DNA of 64,000 bases, taken from Ctenosaura bakeri (taxonomy: Eukaryota > Chordata > Lepidosauria > Squamata > Iguanidae). The stretch spans positions 558,001 to 622,000 of the forward strand of contig CAOLHI010000388.1 of assembly GCA_948474755.1 (NCBI GenBank). Reading direction: 5' to 3'. The translations under genes were made by a program, and so were the position numbers. The notes under the pieces are model-generated. The model was not told where the DNA came from and did not search any database. It saw only the letters and a program-made list of their open reading frames with translations. Positions 35,097-48,134 of the stretch are shown one piece after another. Within the stretch, counting starts at the first letter, position 1. Each line of letters opens with the position of its first letter.

Positions 35097-35274
35097 GGCC
35101 ATTTCCGCACTAGACAGTTATAGTGCTATTATTCCACTCTCAACATCCTATGAAATCCTGGGGTTTGCAGTTTAGAGAGGGGCCTCAGGGCCCCTCCCTA
35201 CTGCAAACCCCCGGATTCCATGGGATGTTGAGAGTGGAATAATAGCAATATAACTGTCTAGTATGGAAATGGCT
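35097..35274. mobile_element. Palindromic MITE (180-bp type)
   Basis: Ends GGCCATTTCCGCACTAG / CTAGTATGGAAATGGCT. Halves are near-perfect reverse complements around 'gggcctcagggcccc'. Flanks TAG / TAA. Confidence 0.82.
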
Positions 35275-36561
35275 TAAGGTATGAATGCTTCATCCACACA
35301 TTTAATGTATAAAATGAGAAGAGTGGGTTTTTTTTTAAAGTTTTTGTACTGGCGAACTATGGAAGAAACCACAATATTATTTCTCTCATCAAAATATGGA
35401 TATCTTGACTTTCCATCCATTCAAGTAGAAAATCGACTACTTCTCTTAGCTGCTATCACCAACAAAGAAAGGTAATGCAAGATATAGGGGAAACTTTGGT
35501 AATCTGGAGGACAAGATTTCCCCATATAAACCTACTCATGAGACAGAAGGTGTTCTGGGTCTTGGACATTCATGGGAAACAGGGATTCTGAGCTCCTTTG
35601 CCCAGCCAACAAACAAGCTTCCCTAGAGACTGTGAGTCAGGCAGCACCCCAACACCCCTCAGTCTCTCCCAAAGTCTCCATGCATCAGTCTCTTTGTCTC
35701 TCTCTGTGCCTCATGGCATGCTGAGTTTTCATAATATCTCACCTGAGAGAATCTGAAAGCTTCCAAGCTTCTGCCCAAACTGGTCATCCTCACAGAGCAA
35801 TTGTCTCTTGAGATCTCTGTTGCTCCTCTGGGATGCTACAGCTTAAAACCATCACATCATTAACCCTTTGTTTACCTGGAGGAAAGACTATGCCTCTCAA
35901 CTGTGTTACCTAGATAATAGCAAATCCTATTATCACACACCTCCAGGTGTAGCCGGCCAGTACAAAGAGTTGATTGAGATGGGTGAATGGTTGGAGTTCA
36001 AGGGATTGTTGGTATTCAGATCTTTGTGCTCTCTTATTGGCAAATCACATCATGCACACTTCCTTTTGGACTATCCAGACCTTTTTCCTGACATATACAG
36101 CTTTTATTTTCCCTATACCACATTTACTCCAGCAAGTTAAAAGTACTACATTCTTGCTGAGATCCTACCTCAAGGATGAACATAACTTCACACTCACAAA
36201 GTTAAGTGATGATTGTGCATTAGTGAACTACAAATCTGTGCCACTGAGTGTGCAAACAAATGCTAAATGTATGATTGCATTGCCTACTGAACAAGTGTAT
36301 GAACACGGCTTGATGCTCATTGGCACCACATGTGCAAAGGCACTACATTTTCAGTTGTGCTTCTATAAGTTTCAACTGAATACAGACATTGTGCCATGGC
36401 TAAAAAGGGTGCAAGCACATATGTAAGGGAATTTAGGCATGTGTAAACCACTTCTCAGCTGTGGTACTTACCCCAGATGTTTTTTCTTATACTGCAGACA
36501 GTTCCTTTCACCAAGCACATGCTTCTCTTGTGTTGTAGCAATGATGATAAAACCATGGGTG
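35275..36561. other. No gene; unassigned sequence
   Basis: A frame of 150 codons (35974-36426) has no recognisable domain. The words 'tcagttgtgcttct' and 'agggtgcaagcacat' hint at an old palindromic repeat like 14190-14540. Confidence 0.35.
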
Positions 36562-37532
36562 TATTACCCTGTATGTTGGGGGTCCCAGGAGGGGAGCCCA
36601 AATCACCAAATAAAAACACAAGATGGGGGAAATTAGACTCGAGCACTCTCTCAAACTAACAAGAGTTAGGGTAACTTTAGCTGGGATCTTTTACCCTATG
36701 TCTACAGCGTCAGATCAGAGAGCGGTTAGACAAGTTATAAAGCAACAAATAATATCTTTATTGGAAACAAACAACACAAAAGACATGACATACACTAACT
36801 AACTGAGAAATAGAAATGGAGAGTTTCGGGGGAATGGGAATGGGGGAATACAACACCTTTTCTCATAGTCCTGGAGTGAAGTGGAAGTTGCAGGGAGGAA
36901 AGCTCAGCGTGGTTCACTGAGGGGGTGACTCGCTGGACAAACCGACAGCAAGGCTGGATGAAACTCAGGACCGATCCAAGCAGTCCAGACTCAGTTATTG
37001 GGAACTGAGGGGAAAGCATCCCTGGACAGAGCGGCAGCAAGGCTAGATGGAAGTCCAAGTTGATCCGAGAAGTCCTTGGAATTGGGGACTTTTTATAGGG
37101 TGGACTGTGCCTACAGGTCATGCCATGCTCAGTAAGAACAAAGGAAATTTGGAGCAGGACAAAAGCATTGGAAAAGGTCAGGCTTTACATGATGATCTTA
37201 GCGCTGGATGACAATAGTATGGTCAGTATGCAAATAGCCCAACATAAAGGACTGGCTCGGCACTCGGCCGGGCATCTTTGTGTAAAGTTGTGCTGAGCAA
37301 GGCAGGTTTGCAAGAAGGAATGGTCCCTGAAACATCGGAGAGGCATTAAGTTGCCTGCCTGAATGGGGTTTGGAATGTACAACCATTAACAGCCATGCCT
37401 ATTATGTGCTCGTCCGGTGGCCCTTGCAAACATGTGGAGTAGGGTGGCAGAGAAAGGTCAAATAAAGGCCAAATTATTTGATATCAAGAGATATCTAGTG
37501 CTCTCACCAGACATAGCATAACCATGGTAACA
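36562..37532 (-). mobile_element. Solo LTR, group B, TSD GGTG
   Basis: 971 bp between TATTACCCTG (one change from TGTTAC) and TGGTAACA, with perfect GGTG at 36558-36561 and 37533-37536. Minus-strand AATAAA near 36758. An imperfect direct repeat around 'agcaaggctggatgaaactc' and 'cagcaaggctagatggaagt' (about 36945 and 37029) makes it longer than its relatives. Confidence 0.87.
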
Positions 37533-37619
37533 GGTGTGCCTCCCCTACAACAACTCTTCCTTTTCATCTTCTTCTTGCCCAGTTTCCTACCACTGCTCAG
37601 ACTAACTCCTATTATAATA

Positions 37620-37837
37620 CAGTGTGACCTCTGCTGGTGCGACCTTTACCCACAGGAATGTGAGATTATATGAAGCCTTGTGTCCCATTATCATCAATGG
37701 ATGCACTGGGTGACCAACCACACTGGTGCAAGTGTGTGCACATTGGGTCCATTGATGGTAATGGGATGGAGCATTCATGTTTTCTTCTACATGATGTTTC
37801 CTGAAATGAAACCCCTGCATATATAGAGGGAGTACTG
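37620..37837. mobile_element. Palindromic Tigger-like MITE, TA target
   Basis: 218 bp from CAGTGTGACC to GAGTACTG, TA at 37618-37619 and 37838-37839. Inner arms 'cccattatcatcaatgga' / 'tccattgatggtaatggg' are exact inverted repeats. Confidence 0.65.
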
Positions 37838-38432
37838 TACAGTTACAAAAACTAAAGGCATGGACAACAGTTAAAACCATACTTCAAATTTAAAATACTT
37901 GTCTTGAATAATAAAAAAAACTCCAACATATTTAGAAATCATGTGGGAACATAAAAGTCTTAACCTGTCTCTAAAAACAGAGCAATGTGGTGCCAGGTGA
38001 GCTGCCACCCTTGATATCTCACAATCCATAAATTACACTCTGAAGTAGATGGCTGTGTTTATTTGTAGCAAAACAGGCAACACAGCACACTTCTTCTGAA
38101 GTTGTTGAGACTAGAGCATACATGGAGTTCCCAGGTTTTATACCTTCACATACAAATTTTAGGTGCTCAAATATGATAAATTTAACATCACCCCACATCT
38201 TTAGACAATTCCCAGACTTGCAGTTTTTTTACCCTTCTTTTATCCTTGGGGCAGGAACATATTTCCTGCCACTTATCTTTAGACGCTTTGAGTTCCCAAA
38301 ACACCTTTTGGTACTTTTGATTTCACCTGCTCTCATCTTCTCCCTATCCACTGGATATATTGTAGCAATGGGCAATAATGCAATTAATCATTTGACACAC
38401 TGGAATACACAAGCAAGGTTCAAAGAGATGCA

Positions 38433-38634
38433 GGCTATTTCTGCACTATACTGTTACAGAGCTATTATTCCACTTTCAACATCCTGTGGAATTCTGGCAT
38501 TTGTAGTTTACTGAGGCCAAAGAGCTCTCTGGCTGGGAATTCTAAATGTCCCTCCTTAAACTGCAAACCCCAGGATTCTGTAGGATGTTGAAAGTAGGAT
38601 AGTAGCAGCATGACAGTGTAGTGCAGAAATGGCC
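38433..38634. mobile_element. Palindromic MITE (200-bp type)
   Basis: Ends GGCTATTTCTGCAC / GTGCAGAAATGGCC; interior 'ctgaggccaaagagctctct'. Flanks GCA / ACA. Confidence 0.8.
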
Positions 38635-39071
38635 ACATTGTTACTATCAACAATTAACACTTGATACTTTGTAGTGCTCTAACTAAACTCTAACATTCCC
38701 TGTAGTGACTGTCTTATATATTCCAATGCACATCCAGCAGATCCACTATGACAGAAGCTATACATCATGACAGTTTCTCTTGGAAAAGCATTCCAGAGGG
38801 GGCACCACTGAAAAAGTGCTGTCTTATGCATTCTCTCTCTCTTTCTCTTTCTCTCTCTGACGTCTACCATGGAAGAGGTGGAAAGGATTTGTGACCCTCC
38901 AGATTTTGCTGGATTCCAATTCCTCTCATTAATATTAGGGTTGGCCTGGGTCTGATTCTCAGGGCCTTGACTCTCTTCTCTAGCCATCAGATCAAGTGGG
39001 AGGAATCACTGGGTTAGAGTGTCTCCTTGAAAAGTGTGTGTACATTGATGTTTCTTCATTTGTGAGACTAT

Positions 39072-39480
39072 GGCCCTTTCTGCATGGCATTTTCCATGCA
39101 AAAGGGTGCCTGGAGCATCACGCGATTGTGAGGAGCGATCTGCATGATGCACTCACAATTGCATGACGCTCCAGGGTAGGGCAGGTGCCAATCGTGTACC
39201 TTTTCATTTTCGGCTAGAAGCCAAAAATGGTGCACGATTGTGCATTGCTCCCGGGCCCCACACACACTTACCTGGCATGCAGAGCCTCCGGAGCTGTGCT
39301 GGTCATGCTTCCTGCCCCAGCGCAGTGCAGGCTGCACTGCGGAAGGAAGAGGTGGGTCTCTCACGAGAGCAGGCAGCTCGTGCGGAGCCAAAGGACCCCA
39401 ACGAGAGAGCCTCTCGCCGGTGGCTGCTTGCGCGATCCCCGCACCCCAGCACCAGAAGAAAGTAAGGTGAGGAAAGGGCC
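39072..39480. mobile_element. GGCC-ended MITE, 430-bp type, TSD TAT
   Basis: 409 bp, ends GGCCCTTTCTGCA / TGAGGAAAGGGCC, TAT at 39069-39071 and 39481-39483. Internal hairpin at 'ttttcggctagaagcc'; GC-rich right half. Overlapping frames on both strands are by-products of its GC content. Confidence 0.85.
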
Positions 39481-40300
39481 TATGTTTTTTATTTGAGTGG
39501 TATCTTCCGTGCAACTATGGTTGATGCTTAATGTATCATGATTAATGACATCTACAATGGCTGCACACTATAACTTCACCTTTGCTACATCGCCAAGGCT
39601 CACCCTCATGACATCCCAATGGAGGTCATCCTCAAGACACATGTTTTAGGCCTGATACCTCAGGGCCTAGGCTAGTCCTGGAAATGACTGTCTTACTCAC
39701 CACTGACTACATGTCAAGAGAAGGTATCATCCAACAATCCCACTCTCACTCTAAAATTCCCACAAAGAACAGTCAGAGACTGGAAAAAGAATGATCCTTC
39801 CACCCACATACCCGCCAACATTTCACAGATGAAAATGGGGGGGGGCACACAGCCAAAATGGATTTTTCCATTTTGCAAAAATTGCATGAGCTCAATACTT
39901 GGGGATGGGATGGCAACAGGTCAGCAATGACATTGAGTGAAAGCACTACCTGCCAACTGGTGCCATCCTGTCCCAGAAGCAGCACAGCCCTGTTATGCAG
40001 AAATAGCTTCAGTCTGAAGCAATTTAAGTAAGCTGAGGACAAAAGGGGAAAGCAGGAGAGAAAAACTAGAGCATTTTAAAAGAAGCTGAAAAAAAATGGC
40101 CTGCCAGAGGGTTAATCCCTGCTGAATTGTGACAGTTGGAGGGTATGTGAATATCATTATGACACAAAGTCTTCTGAGTTGGTATGCTGTCGTGCTCTCT
40201 GCTACTGCAAAGGGAAAGTCTCTGAAGTATTTGCCATGAACAGAATTCCACATGCCCAGTTCAATCCACACTGACAAACATGTGTAACAATGACTTAAAT

Positions 40301-40877
40301 TGTCCAAGCTTGGTCTGGGCTGGCAGCCAGGAGAGGCTGATAACAAACACAGGTCAGAAACTCAATGGTAAGTCAAGTGGTCAGTTTACTGAAGAAAGGA
40401 AACAGCTTTGCAAATGAGAAGCAATAATGGTCCCAACAATGTCCATAAATCAAGGGCAGGCAAAAGCAAACACAAGTCAAAGGCAGAAACATGGGCAAGG
40501 GCAGCAAAACAGAAGTATGTACAGGAGAAATGGTCAGTTGATTGCTAACAAAGTCTAGAGGGGAAAGGCTCAGTTCTTATAGGCTCCAGGGTCAGTGCAG
40601 CTGGTGCCTAATTAATTGGTGCTTGGCATAAATTTGCTGAGAATGACGCAAGAGACCCTTTTGGTGTCTACGCTGGGCAAAGGTAGGCACGGCTAGATTA
40701 TTCTCTGTGTCAGAGTGAGCAGGGCTCCCTGCTGGGGCTGACACTTCTGTCCCTGGGGCGAATGGTGGTACTGTCTGCTCTGCAGGTTCTGCTGCAGCAG
40801 TCTCTGTGCCAGGGCTCAGAGCAGGTTCTGCTGCCTCAAACTCTGAGTCTGAGCCTAGGTCCTGAAAGCCCATGACA
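40301..40877 (-). mobile_element. LTR with an open frame (family G), copy 3, TSD TAAAT
   Basis: 577 bp. On the minus strand it starts TGTCATGGGC and ends CAAGCTTGGACA, flanked by the perfect 5-bp duplication TAAAT (40296-40300 and 40878-40882). The frame from its second base is open for about 95 codons to 40592. It is acidic, Ala/Pro/Glu-rich at first, then has a basic C-terminal part with QRRHQKG and RHSQQ. Same frame and layout as the copies at 8732, 22064 and 63113. Confidence 0.82.
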
Positions 40878-40882
40878 TAAAT

Positions 40883-42221
40883 TCTATTGTTATTCCAGAA
40901 CAAAACAGAATCACTACATCAGTTGGAAATACCTAAGTATTGATTCACTTCTCAACAACTGATTCAGCAGATCTACTGCACTCACAGCCTGTGTCCCAAT
41001 TTTCCTCTCAGTCACTCCTTCCATGCTCTACTGTTCACCAGACAAGGCTCCAGAAAAGAATTTTGTGTGCTATGAGGGCTGAATACATATATACCTAATG
41101 TTCCCCAGGTGGCCATTTAAACTATAGCTAAATAATGTTTCTTAGGCACTGGTCGTCATTCTGCTGAATAAATACCAGCTATTAGGAGAACAGATGTGTT
41201 GCTTTACTCTTTCTAATGTTTCACTATTCTGTTTCATAATTCTACTGCATATTTGCCTGAAAAGATTTCTTTCTTTACCTTGTTGTCAAAAGTGACTCCA
41301 TTCCTTCAGAAGCTATGAGGCCAGACTTCAGAACAAGTCTCTTTTTTCAATTACCAATTTTCATATACCTTTAAATTTAAATTAAAGGCCCTTTAAGATG
41401 AGAATTAAGGGCTTTGGCCCACAAACCAGGCTATTTCTTCTCAATTAGCAGTAGAGGTGAAAGGGCCTTATCAAAGTTTATTTGTTCATATCAAAGCTCC
41501 TTTTTGATCTCCTGAAAGGGATTGGTGAACACACAATTAAGAAATTCCTCCTATGTTTCTTCCCCCAAAGGACAGAAAGCAACCTGCTAGGGTCTATTAG
41601 CATTTCAATATATTTTTCACCTCAGGAAATGAATTGGTTTCCCAGCTTAATTTAGCAAAAAAATATTTCATGCGCATGAGTATCCACATCATGTTTCAAG
41701 GCCTGCCACATCAGAGGCCTACTGTATTCTGTTTATTCTCTTGGGGATTGAGCAATCAGAGCAATGCATTAGAGAGGTCAAATATATAACCATTTCAACA
41801 CTTGGGAGAGGCTTTGTCTTGCAAGGGGCCTCTAGACCCACTCAGTTGGCTCTTGGGCTTGCAAACAATCCATCTGAATATCCTGCAAGCATTGGACCTT
41901 TCAAATTTGCTCCAATGAAATAGGAAGGTAGGCCAGGGCATGTAGATTCAGTGTAGGGAAAGCGCAACCATCAGTTCACATGTGTGATCCTTGAATCCCA
42001 TTTTTGTAGTGTCCAAAACCCCTGGTAGATGCCCAAACCCCTCAAGCCACTCAACAAAAATTTTAGCACAAGTTTTGAGTCCCTTTCCACCAAGAGACCA
42101 GATCAGACCACCTTTAAACCACCCATGAATGAGGCAGTTTGCTTTTTTACTGCCTTCTCAAATTCTTAAACCTCAAGCTTTTATTTCATGACATCACTTC
42201 CAGCATATCCAGATATGCCAG
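40883..42221. other. No gene or assigned repeat
   Basis: Nothing recognised. Confidence 0.4.
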
Positions 42222-43183
42222 TGTTATCCCAAAATGTGGGTGACTCAGGGGTTCACCCACAATGCCAGTGCCTCTGTGAAATGGTAAGGAGTTTTAGCTC
42301 AAACAGGAAGGCTTGCGAGAGGAGGGGAACCTAACAAGATCTTTGATCCTATGTCTGCCAGTACTAATGCAGGGAAAAACCAACCAGAGAGTCAAAAGTA
42401 AGCTTCTTTGTTTTATTGGGGGAATTGACAATCACACACAGAAGATCCAAACAATCACTCAATGACACAAGTCCAACTGAAGGAAAAGGGAGGAAAGTTT
42501 CAACAAAGAAATGTTTAGGGCAAAGTGGGTGATATTTAGCAATCTGGAGAACAGCAAAGAAGCAATGTGGCTTAGATGCAGAGTCTAAGGACAGTACACA
42601 AATGGAAATTGGAGAAGCAGACTGATGACCAGCAACCAGTGTACTATGAGTTGACTAGCCAAAAATTGGGGTATAAATACTGTTTTTCTACCTGGAGGGT
42701 GAAAGTGTTAATGGTTCTCTGGCAGAGTAAACAATGAGATCCAGACAGTGGACAATAGGGTCTAGAATGGGCTAATGGCCTTAGCATTAGGTGACAAAGG
42801 GACTGATGGGACCCTTGGTAGCTCCTTGTTTGCTGGACTGGTGAGGGGACAAAGGAGAATTTTCTGCTGGGGTATGGTAGAAGGTCAAAGACAATCAGTC
42901 TTTCCATGGAAGGAGTTTTGGTGCCATTGTTTACAAAGGCTGAGTCTTTAAGGGACATCTGCAAGTCCATTGTCGGGGAGCTTTCCTGCCTATGACCTAG
43001 CCATGCCGTGAGACCTCTTCCTGACCTAGTTTTGCAATACATGTGTGCATCCAGTTTCCTCTTTAGCAGCCAGCTTTCAGTCACAGCAGGATATAATTTA
43101 TATTTCATGCCAATTAAATATATGCTTTACCAATTAAACCACATCATAGAGGAGGGGTGTATGGCCTATTTTTATCACCAACA
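42222..43183 (-). mobile_element. Solo LTR, group A
   Basis: Starts TGTTATCCC and shares 'aaaatgtgggtgactca' and 'caatcacacacagaaga' with the copies at 392 and 45362. The right end is decayed (expected GGTAACA reads about 'ttatcaccaaca'), so the exact boundary and target duplication are not fixed. Confidence 0.75.
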
Positions 43184-43480
43184 TTGTCCATGCTGGAGTT
43201 TCTGAGGTGAAAGTTGCCCCAGTTCTCTGCACAATTGCCCACTGCTGATAGAAATGCTCCCAGATTCAATCATTAAAATCTCCAGGTAGAGCTGGGAAAG
43301 ATTCCTGGAGAGTCCCTATCAGTTAACAATACTAGACTAGATAGACTAAAGCTTGACTCATATAGCATCCTGTGTTGCTATGTTCTCTATAATATCACAC
43401 CACAAAAAAGCAGGAGAACATTACTGTGATTGAAATAGAAATACAACATATCTTATCATACCAGAGAAGACTGTGACCAG

Positions 43481-43704
43481 GGACCTTTTTGCACTATACA
43501 ATTAAAGCACTATGATTCCACTTTAATTGCCATGACAACATCCTATCAAATTCTGGGCTTCTCAGTTTAGAAAGAAATATTTAGAATTCCCAGCCATAGA
43601 GCCCTAATGCCCCTTCAAACTACAGATCCCAAGCTTCCATAAAATGTGGCCATGGTAGCTGAAGTGAAATCATAGTGCTACAGTTGTATAGTGTAAAAGG
43701 ATCC
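43481..43704. mobile_element. Old palindromic MITE, TSD CAG
   Basis: 224 bp; GGACCTTTTTGCAC / GTGTAAAAGGATCC ends, CAG at 43478-43480 and 43705-43707. Interior 'ccactttaattgccatgac' and inverted 'gccatggtagctgaagtg'. Older and more diverged than the GGCCATTTCC group. Confidence 0.78.
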
Positions 43705-44599
43705 CAGGTAACCTGTGTGCATGCTCAGTCTCTGGTCCACACACTGCTGATGGGAATTTTGAGGGTCTTGGTCTCCATTCTTCCATTCTTTATCTTTAAA
43801 ACAGTCTTGGACTGGACAGTCCTTCACACTGCGGGCAACTTCATCTACTTTTTTTTAAATACAAGAGTGCTGCTAAAATAGGACACGTGATCACCCTAAC
43901 ACAGGGTTGTATGAAGTGCATCTGGGAATCCCTGCATATCCTTTTAAAACAGAGGAATAGGCAACTGTGTTGGGTCTAAGGTCCATTTTCCTATACTTAC
44001 GATTCCACAGAGGTCACAGAAATTGCCTAGAATTACCTGGTAAGGGGCATAAATCCACATTTGTCTTGAAAAACTGGTGCTTTGTGATGTGAAACAGCAC
44101 GAAGGATAGAAACCTGCAGCCCATTTAATCATATGATAAGCCAATAAGGAGATAATAATTTAAAAAAAAATTAAAAAAATAAATGCATGGAAGTTTCCAG
44201 AAGAAACTGTCCATATTTATTTTGCCAGAACAAAGAGACGTTTGGGAATTCTGGAGGGACTGTAGGCCGCAAAAACAGTTTTGGGGCTTCCAAGTCCCCC
44301 TAAAGTCACATTTTGTGTGTCCATGTTTTAAAATATGATGGATTAGTATTGTCATATCACACAAATGTTGGGGACTTCTGCCTTTTTGCAGCTATGGCTG
44401 ACTTCTGTTAGTGTCACAGGTAGGCATAAGACAGTCTTACATCATTGTATGCCTCTTTTGCACTGACGTAAATATTCTCTTCCATGTGCACTGAGTAAAG
44501 CCCTCTGCAGACCTACTGTAGAACCTCTGGGATCCCTCTTCTGATGGCATTTCTGTGCCTCGTGGTGGTGATGATGATGATAACAGCAATGACAACAAC

Positions 44600-44705
44600 A
44601 ATTTGTGTATATATGTTCTGCCTTTCTCCCAATAATGGGATTCAAAGCAGCTAACAACATATTTAAAAAAGTCAAATTAAAACAATATAAAATTATTAAC
44701 AAAAG
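44600..44705 (-). repeat. Antisense LINE 3' tail
   Basis: 'ttctgcctttctcccaataa' then 'caaagcagctaacaacat' and A-rich sequence, preceded by GAT/CAA simple repeats; reverse complement of a LINE terminus. Confidence 0.55.
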
Positions 44706-45361
44706 TATAAACGTAAGATTTCATAACATAAAGCACGTTTATACAATTGTGAGAGTGGGATAGAATGTAGTAGGATCTGGAAAGAAAGCAGGTGTGACTT
44801 TTGGTGAGCAGGTTTATTTCACACTGCCCACTGTAAAGATCAGAAAGACCCGTTATCAACTTGCTTAGCCCTTTGGAAATTTAGGGCAAGGGACATGATC
44901 TGCATCTTTCTGGATCCTGTTACATTCTATCCCACTCCCACAACTGCATAAATATGCTTCCTACCTGAGGCTTTAAAATCACTCTGTACTCCATCTGAAG
45001 AAGTGGGTTTATATACATGAAAGTACATGCTAAAATAAAAAACATTTAGTCTTTAAGAGGCTGCCACATTCTTCTCTCTTCCTCATTCTCTCCTTCTCCT
45101 TTTTATGGTCCATGTGAGGGAATTCCACAATGTGGGAGTAACTACTAAGAAGACTGTCTTCTGTGTCTGCACACATAACTACTACACTATGCTAGACCAC
45201 ACAGCATTGTGACTTATATCATCAGGGGGCACCCAGAAACAACGGACAAGCACATTCCCCTGTTATTCCTTCATTATCCAGTGGGTTCACCGAGAACTGG
45301 GCTGGAATTTTCCTGATGAACTTTTCTGATAATGTCATCCTCAGAATATATCAAACTATTC

Positions 45362-46332
45362 TGTTATCCCAAAACATAGGTAACTCAGAGATCCACCTGT
45401 GACGCCAGTACCTCCATGAAAAGAAGGGGAATATTAGCTCAAAATAGGAGGCCTGTGAGCAGGGGGTGACCTAATGAGATCTTTTACACCTATGTTTACC
45501 AGTACTTCTGCAGGGAAGAACTAGCCAGAGATCCAAAAGTAAGCTTAATGTATTTTATTGGGGGAATTAATCACATACACAAAATTCAAACAGTCACGCA
45601 ATCTACACAAGGCTATCTGAAGGAAAAAGGAGGAAACTTTTGGAAAGTGAGAGTTCAGGGTGAAGTGGGTGATATTTACCAATCCAGAAGAGCAGAGAAG
45701 AAGCAGTGATGTGACTAAGATGCAAGCCTAAGGATAGTACCCATTTAGAAATTAGAGTGGCAGAGTGGTGACCAGAATTGGTGTACTGTGAGTTGACTGG
45801 CCAAAAGCAGGGGTTTAAATATACGATATCTGCCTAGGTGACTGGAGTGTCGATGGTTCTTTGGCCGAGTAAACAATGGAGTTCGCAGAATGAACAATGA
45901 GGTCCGGAATGGGCTAATGGTCTTAGTGTTGGTTGACAAAGGATGAATGGCTGTTCTGATAGCTTGGTACTTGTTGGACAGGTTTGAAGACAAATGAGAG
46001 GTATGCTTGGTTAGAGGAGAGGAGTTAAGGCAATCAGCCATCTTGTGGGAATCTTCCAGGTACTATTGTCCAAAAGGTTGAGTCATTAAGGCTCACTGCA
46101 ATCTTTGGATTCTCTTGGCAATTTCCTGACTATGACCTGGCTACACCTGGAGGTGTTTTCTGACCTAATTCGCAACACATGTGTTTGGTCAGCCTTTTCT
46201 TCTTACCCAGCCTGGCCATACAGCCACAGCAGAGTAAGTTTTATATCAATGCCAATTAATATATTTTGTCAGTTAAATCATATTTCACCAACTAAACCAT
46301 ATCAAAGTGTGGGGCTGTATGGCCTGGTAACA
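45362..46332 (-). mobile_element. Solo LTR, group A
   Basis: 971 bp from TGTTATCCC to GGTAACA, flanked by ATTC / ATGC (one mismatch). Minus-strand orientation; TTTATT at 45555-45560 is the complement of a poly(A) signal. Closely similar to 42222 in order throughout. Confidence 0.82.
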
Positions 46333-46369
46333 ATGCCCTCCGTTTTGTCACCAATGAGCACGGTGGAGT

Positions 46370-47200
46370 ATGCTTGGCACAACTGTGGATCCTTCAGCAG
46401 CGGTGATGTATGCATTAGCAGATTGAGTCTGTTTAGAAAGAAATGTGCTTGTCACCCAGCGATCAATAAGATTTCATTTGGACTTCAAAGTGGTGGCAGC
46501 AATCAGGAAGAATTCATTAGGGAGTTTGTAGGCAGTGTCATACGTTCTTCCGCAGCAATTCCACCATCATTTCAGCATTCATTAGATGCTATTTCGTGTT
46601 GGAAATAATGAGCTGTGGAAACACTGTTAGCGGAGAATAATGGAATAAAAGGGCGTTTACATATTGTAAATACTTTCTGCCTGAGGTCTTGACTGCTTGC
46701 TACAGGAGAAGATATTAAATGAGCACCCCTCTCCTCACCCCTCACCCCATCTTTGCTGGCTGAACGCACCTCGATTAAGTACCAAATTAGAAATGAGCAA
46801 ACTGAAAATTGGAATTTTTAAAAGCTCCCTCTGAATTAGTGGCTTCAAAATGTCAATGGTTTAATTATCGCATTGTTTCCAAGCGAGTACCATTTGTTCA
46901 GGGATGCAGCTACTTAACAAGAGTTTTACTGCAACTGGAGCTGTGTAAAATTTCCACTCTTTTATTAGAGTGGAAGTTTTTATAAGGTTCTCCATTCAGC
47001 TACAAAAAACTCCCATGTTTTTCTTTGCTCCTTTCCTTTTTCTTTAAAGAGACTAAGATTTTTGTACATCTTACATGGGCCTTAAAATTGTTGGGTTAAA
47101 ACTCCCGTCAGGAATGTTAAGAAAGAAATGAGCTGCATCAAATATTAGTAACATAACTGTAACGAAAAATCAAAATGGTACTTCAAAGTGATTGCTGGAA
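46370..47200. other. Repeat-free stretch, candidate conserved non-coding element
   Basis: About 830 bp with no family repeats between dense repeats on both sides. Words such as 'tttaattatcgcattgt', 'tttccactcttttattag' and 'cattagatgctatttcg' resemble deeply conserved developmental enhancers in composition. A frame open from 46105 to 46608 starts inside the LTR and is not a gene. Candidate only. Confidence 0.35.
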
Positions 47201-47882
47201 TTCTAGATTAGTTAGTAATCCTTGATTAGTTAGATTACTGGAATCCTAGATTAGATTAATTTAGTTATGAAGACACAACTAAGTAACATCTCCTGGCCTG
47301 ATGCCCCCCACCCATTAACCTAAACAGCCAGCTACTGGATTGGGTGAAGTAAGTCCATTCATCTGATGATTGGGGTGCAAGGGAGATGATAGCCTCCCCT
47401 TTTCACCAGTGACTGAGGCTGTGACAAGCACTTGTGACATGAGGTCCTGTTTCTGATGGTTACAGCCTCACTCACTGGTGGGAAGGAGTGCAAACATCCT
47501 CTTCCTTAAGCCCTGATCTCCCTCTGAATTGATCCCTGACTGATCTGGTTGCTGGCTCTTAAGGTATGCTGAAAGGCATTTACGTAGGTTAACAGTAAGA
47601 GTACAAAGTCTTACTGAATACAGATCAGTTGTGGATCTATAACTCTAGGTTTACAAATCCATAAGTGAATACCAGCCAATGTGTTTAAGAACACCAGGGG
47701 CCAAATCCTGATGCATTTTGAATAACCAAATTATCTCAGGAACAGGGTTGATTTGTTTAAATCTCAACATGCTGGGGCATTCTCTCTACTTCTGGTCCAA
47801 AGTTCTTCATTTTGGATTTCTCACACTCAAGATCCAGTCAGCCAAAGCTAGGACTATACAGACACTGTGCAGGTAGGACATA

Positions 47883-48086
47883 GACCATTTCCGCCCTACA
47901 TCCTTATAAGTGCTATCATTCCACTTTCAAAATCCTGTGAGATTCTGGGGTTTGTAGTTTACTGAGGCCAAAGAACTCTCTGGCTGAGAATTCTAAAATG
48001 CCCCTCCCTAAATGGCAAATCCCAGGATTCCATAGGATCTTGAAAGTGGAATAATAGCACTATAACAGTGTAGTGTGGAAATGGCC
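47883..48086. mobile_element. Palindromic MITE (200-bp type), TSD ATA
   Basis: 204 bp; GACCATTTCCGCCC / GTGTGGAAATGGCC; ATA at 47880-47882 and 48087-48089. Confidence 0.88.
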
Positions 48087-48134
48087 ATAGTGTTAATCTT
48101 GTCTCATTTTGCTTAACTTAACATTCTTCACTGA

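Noticed and set aside
35974..36426. 150-codon frame as a host exon
   Set aside because: No recognisable domain and no codon pattern I could support; neighbouring frames are also open.
46105..46608. 167-codon frame
   Set aside because: Begins in a solo LTR and runs into unique sequence; no conserved motif and no plausible promoter or splice signal.
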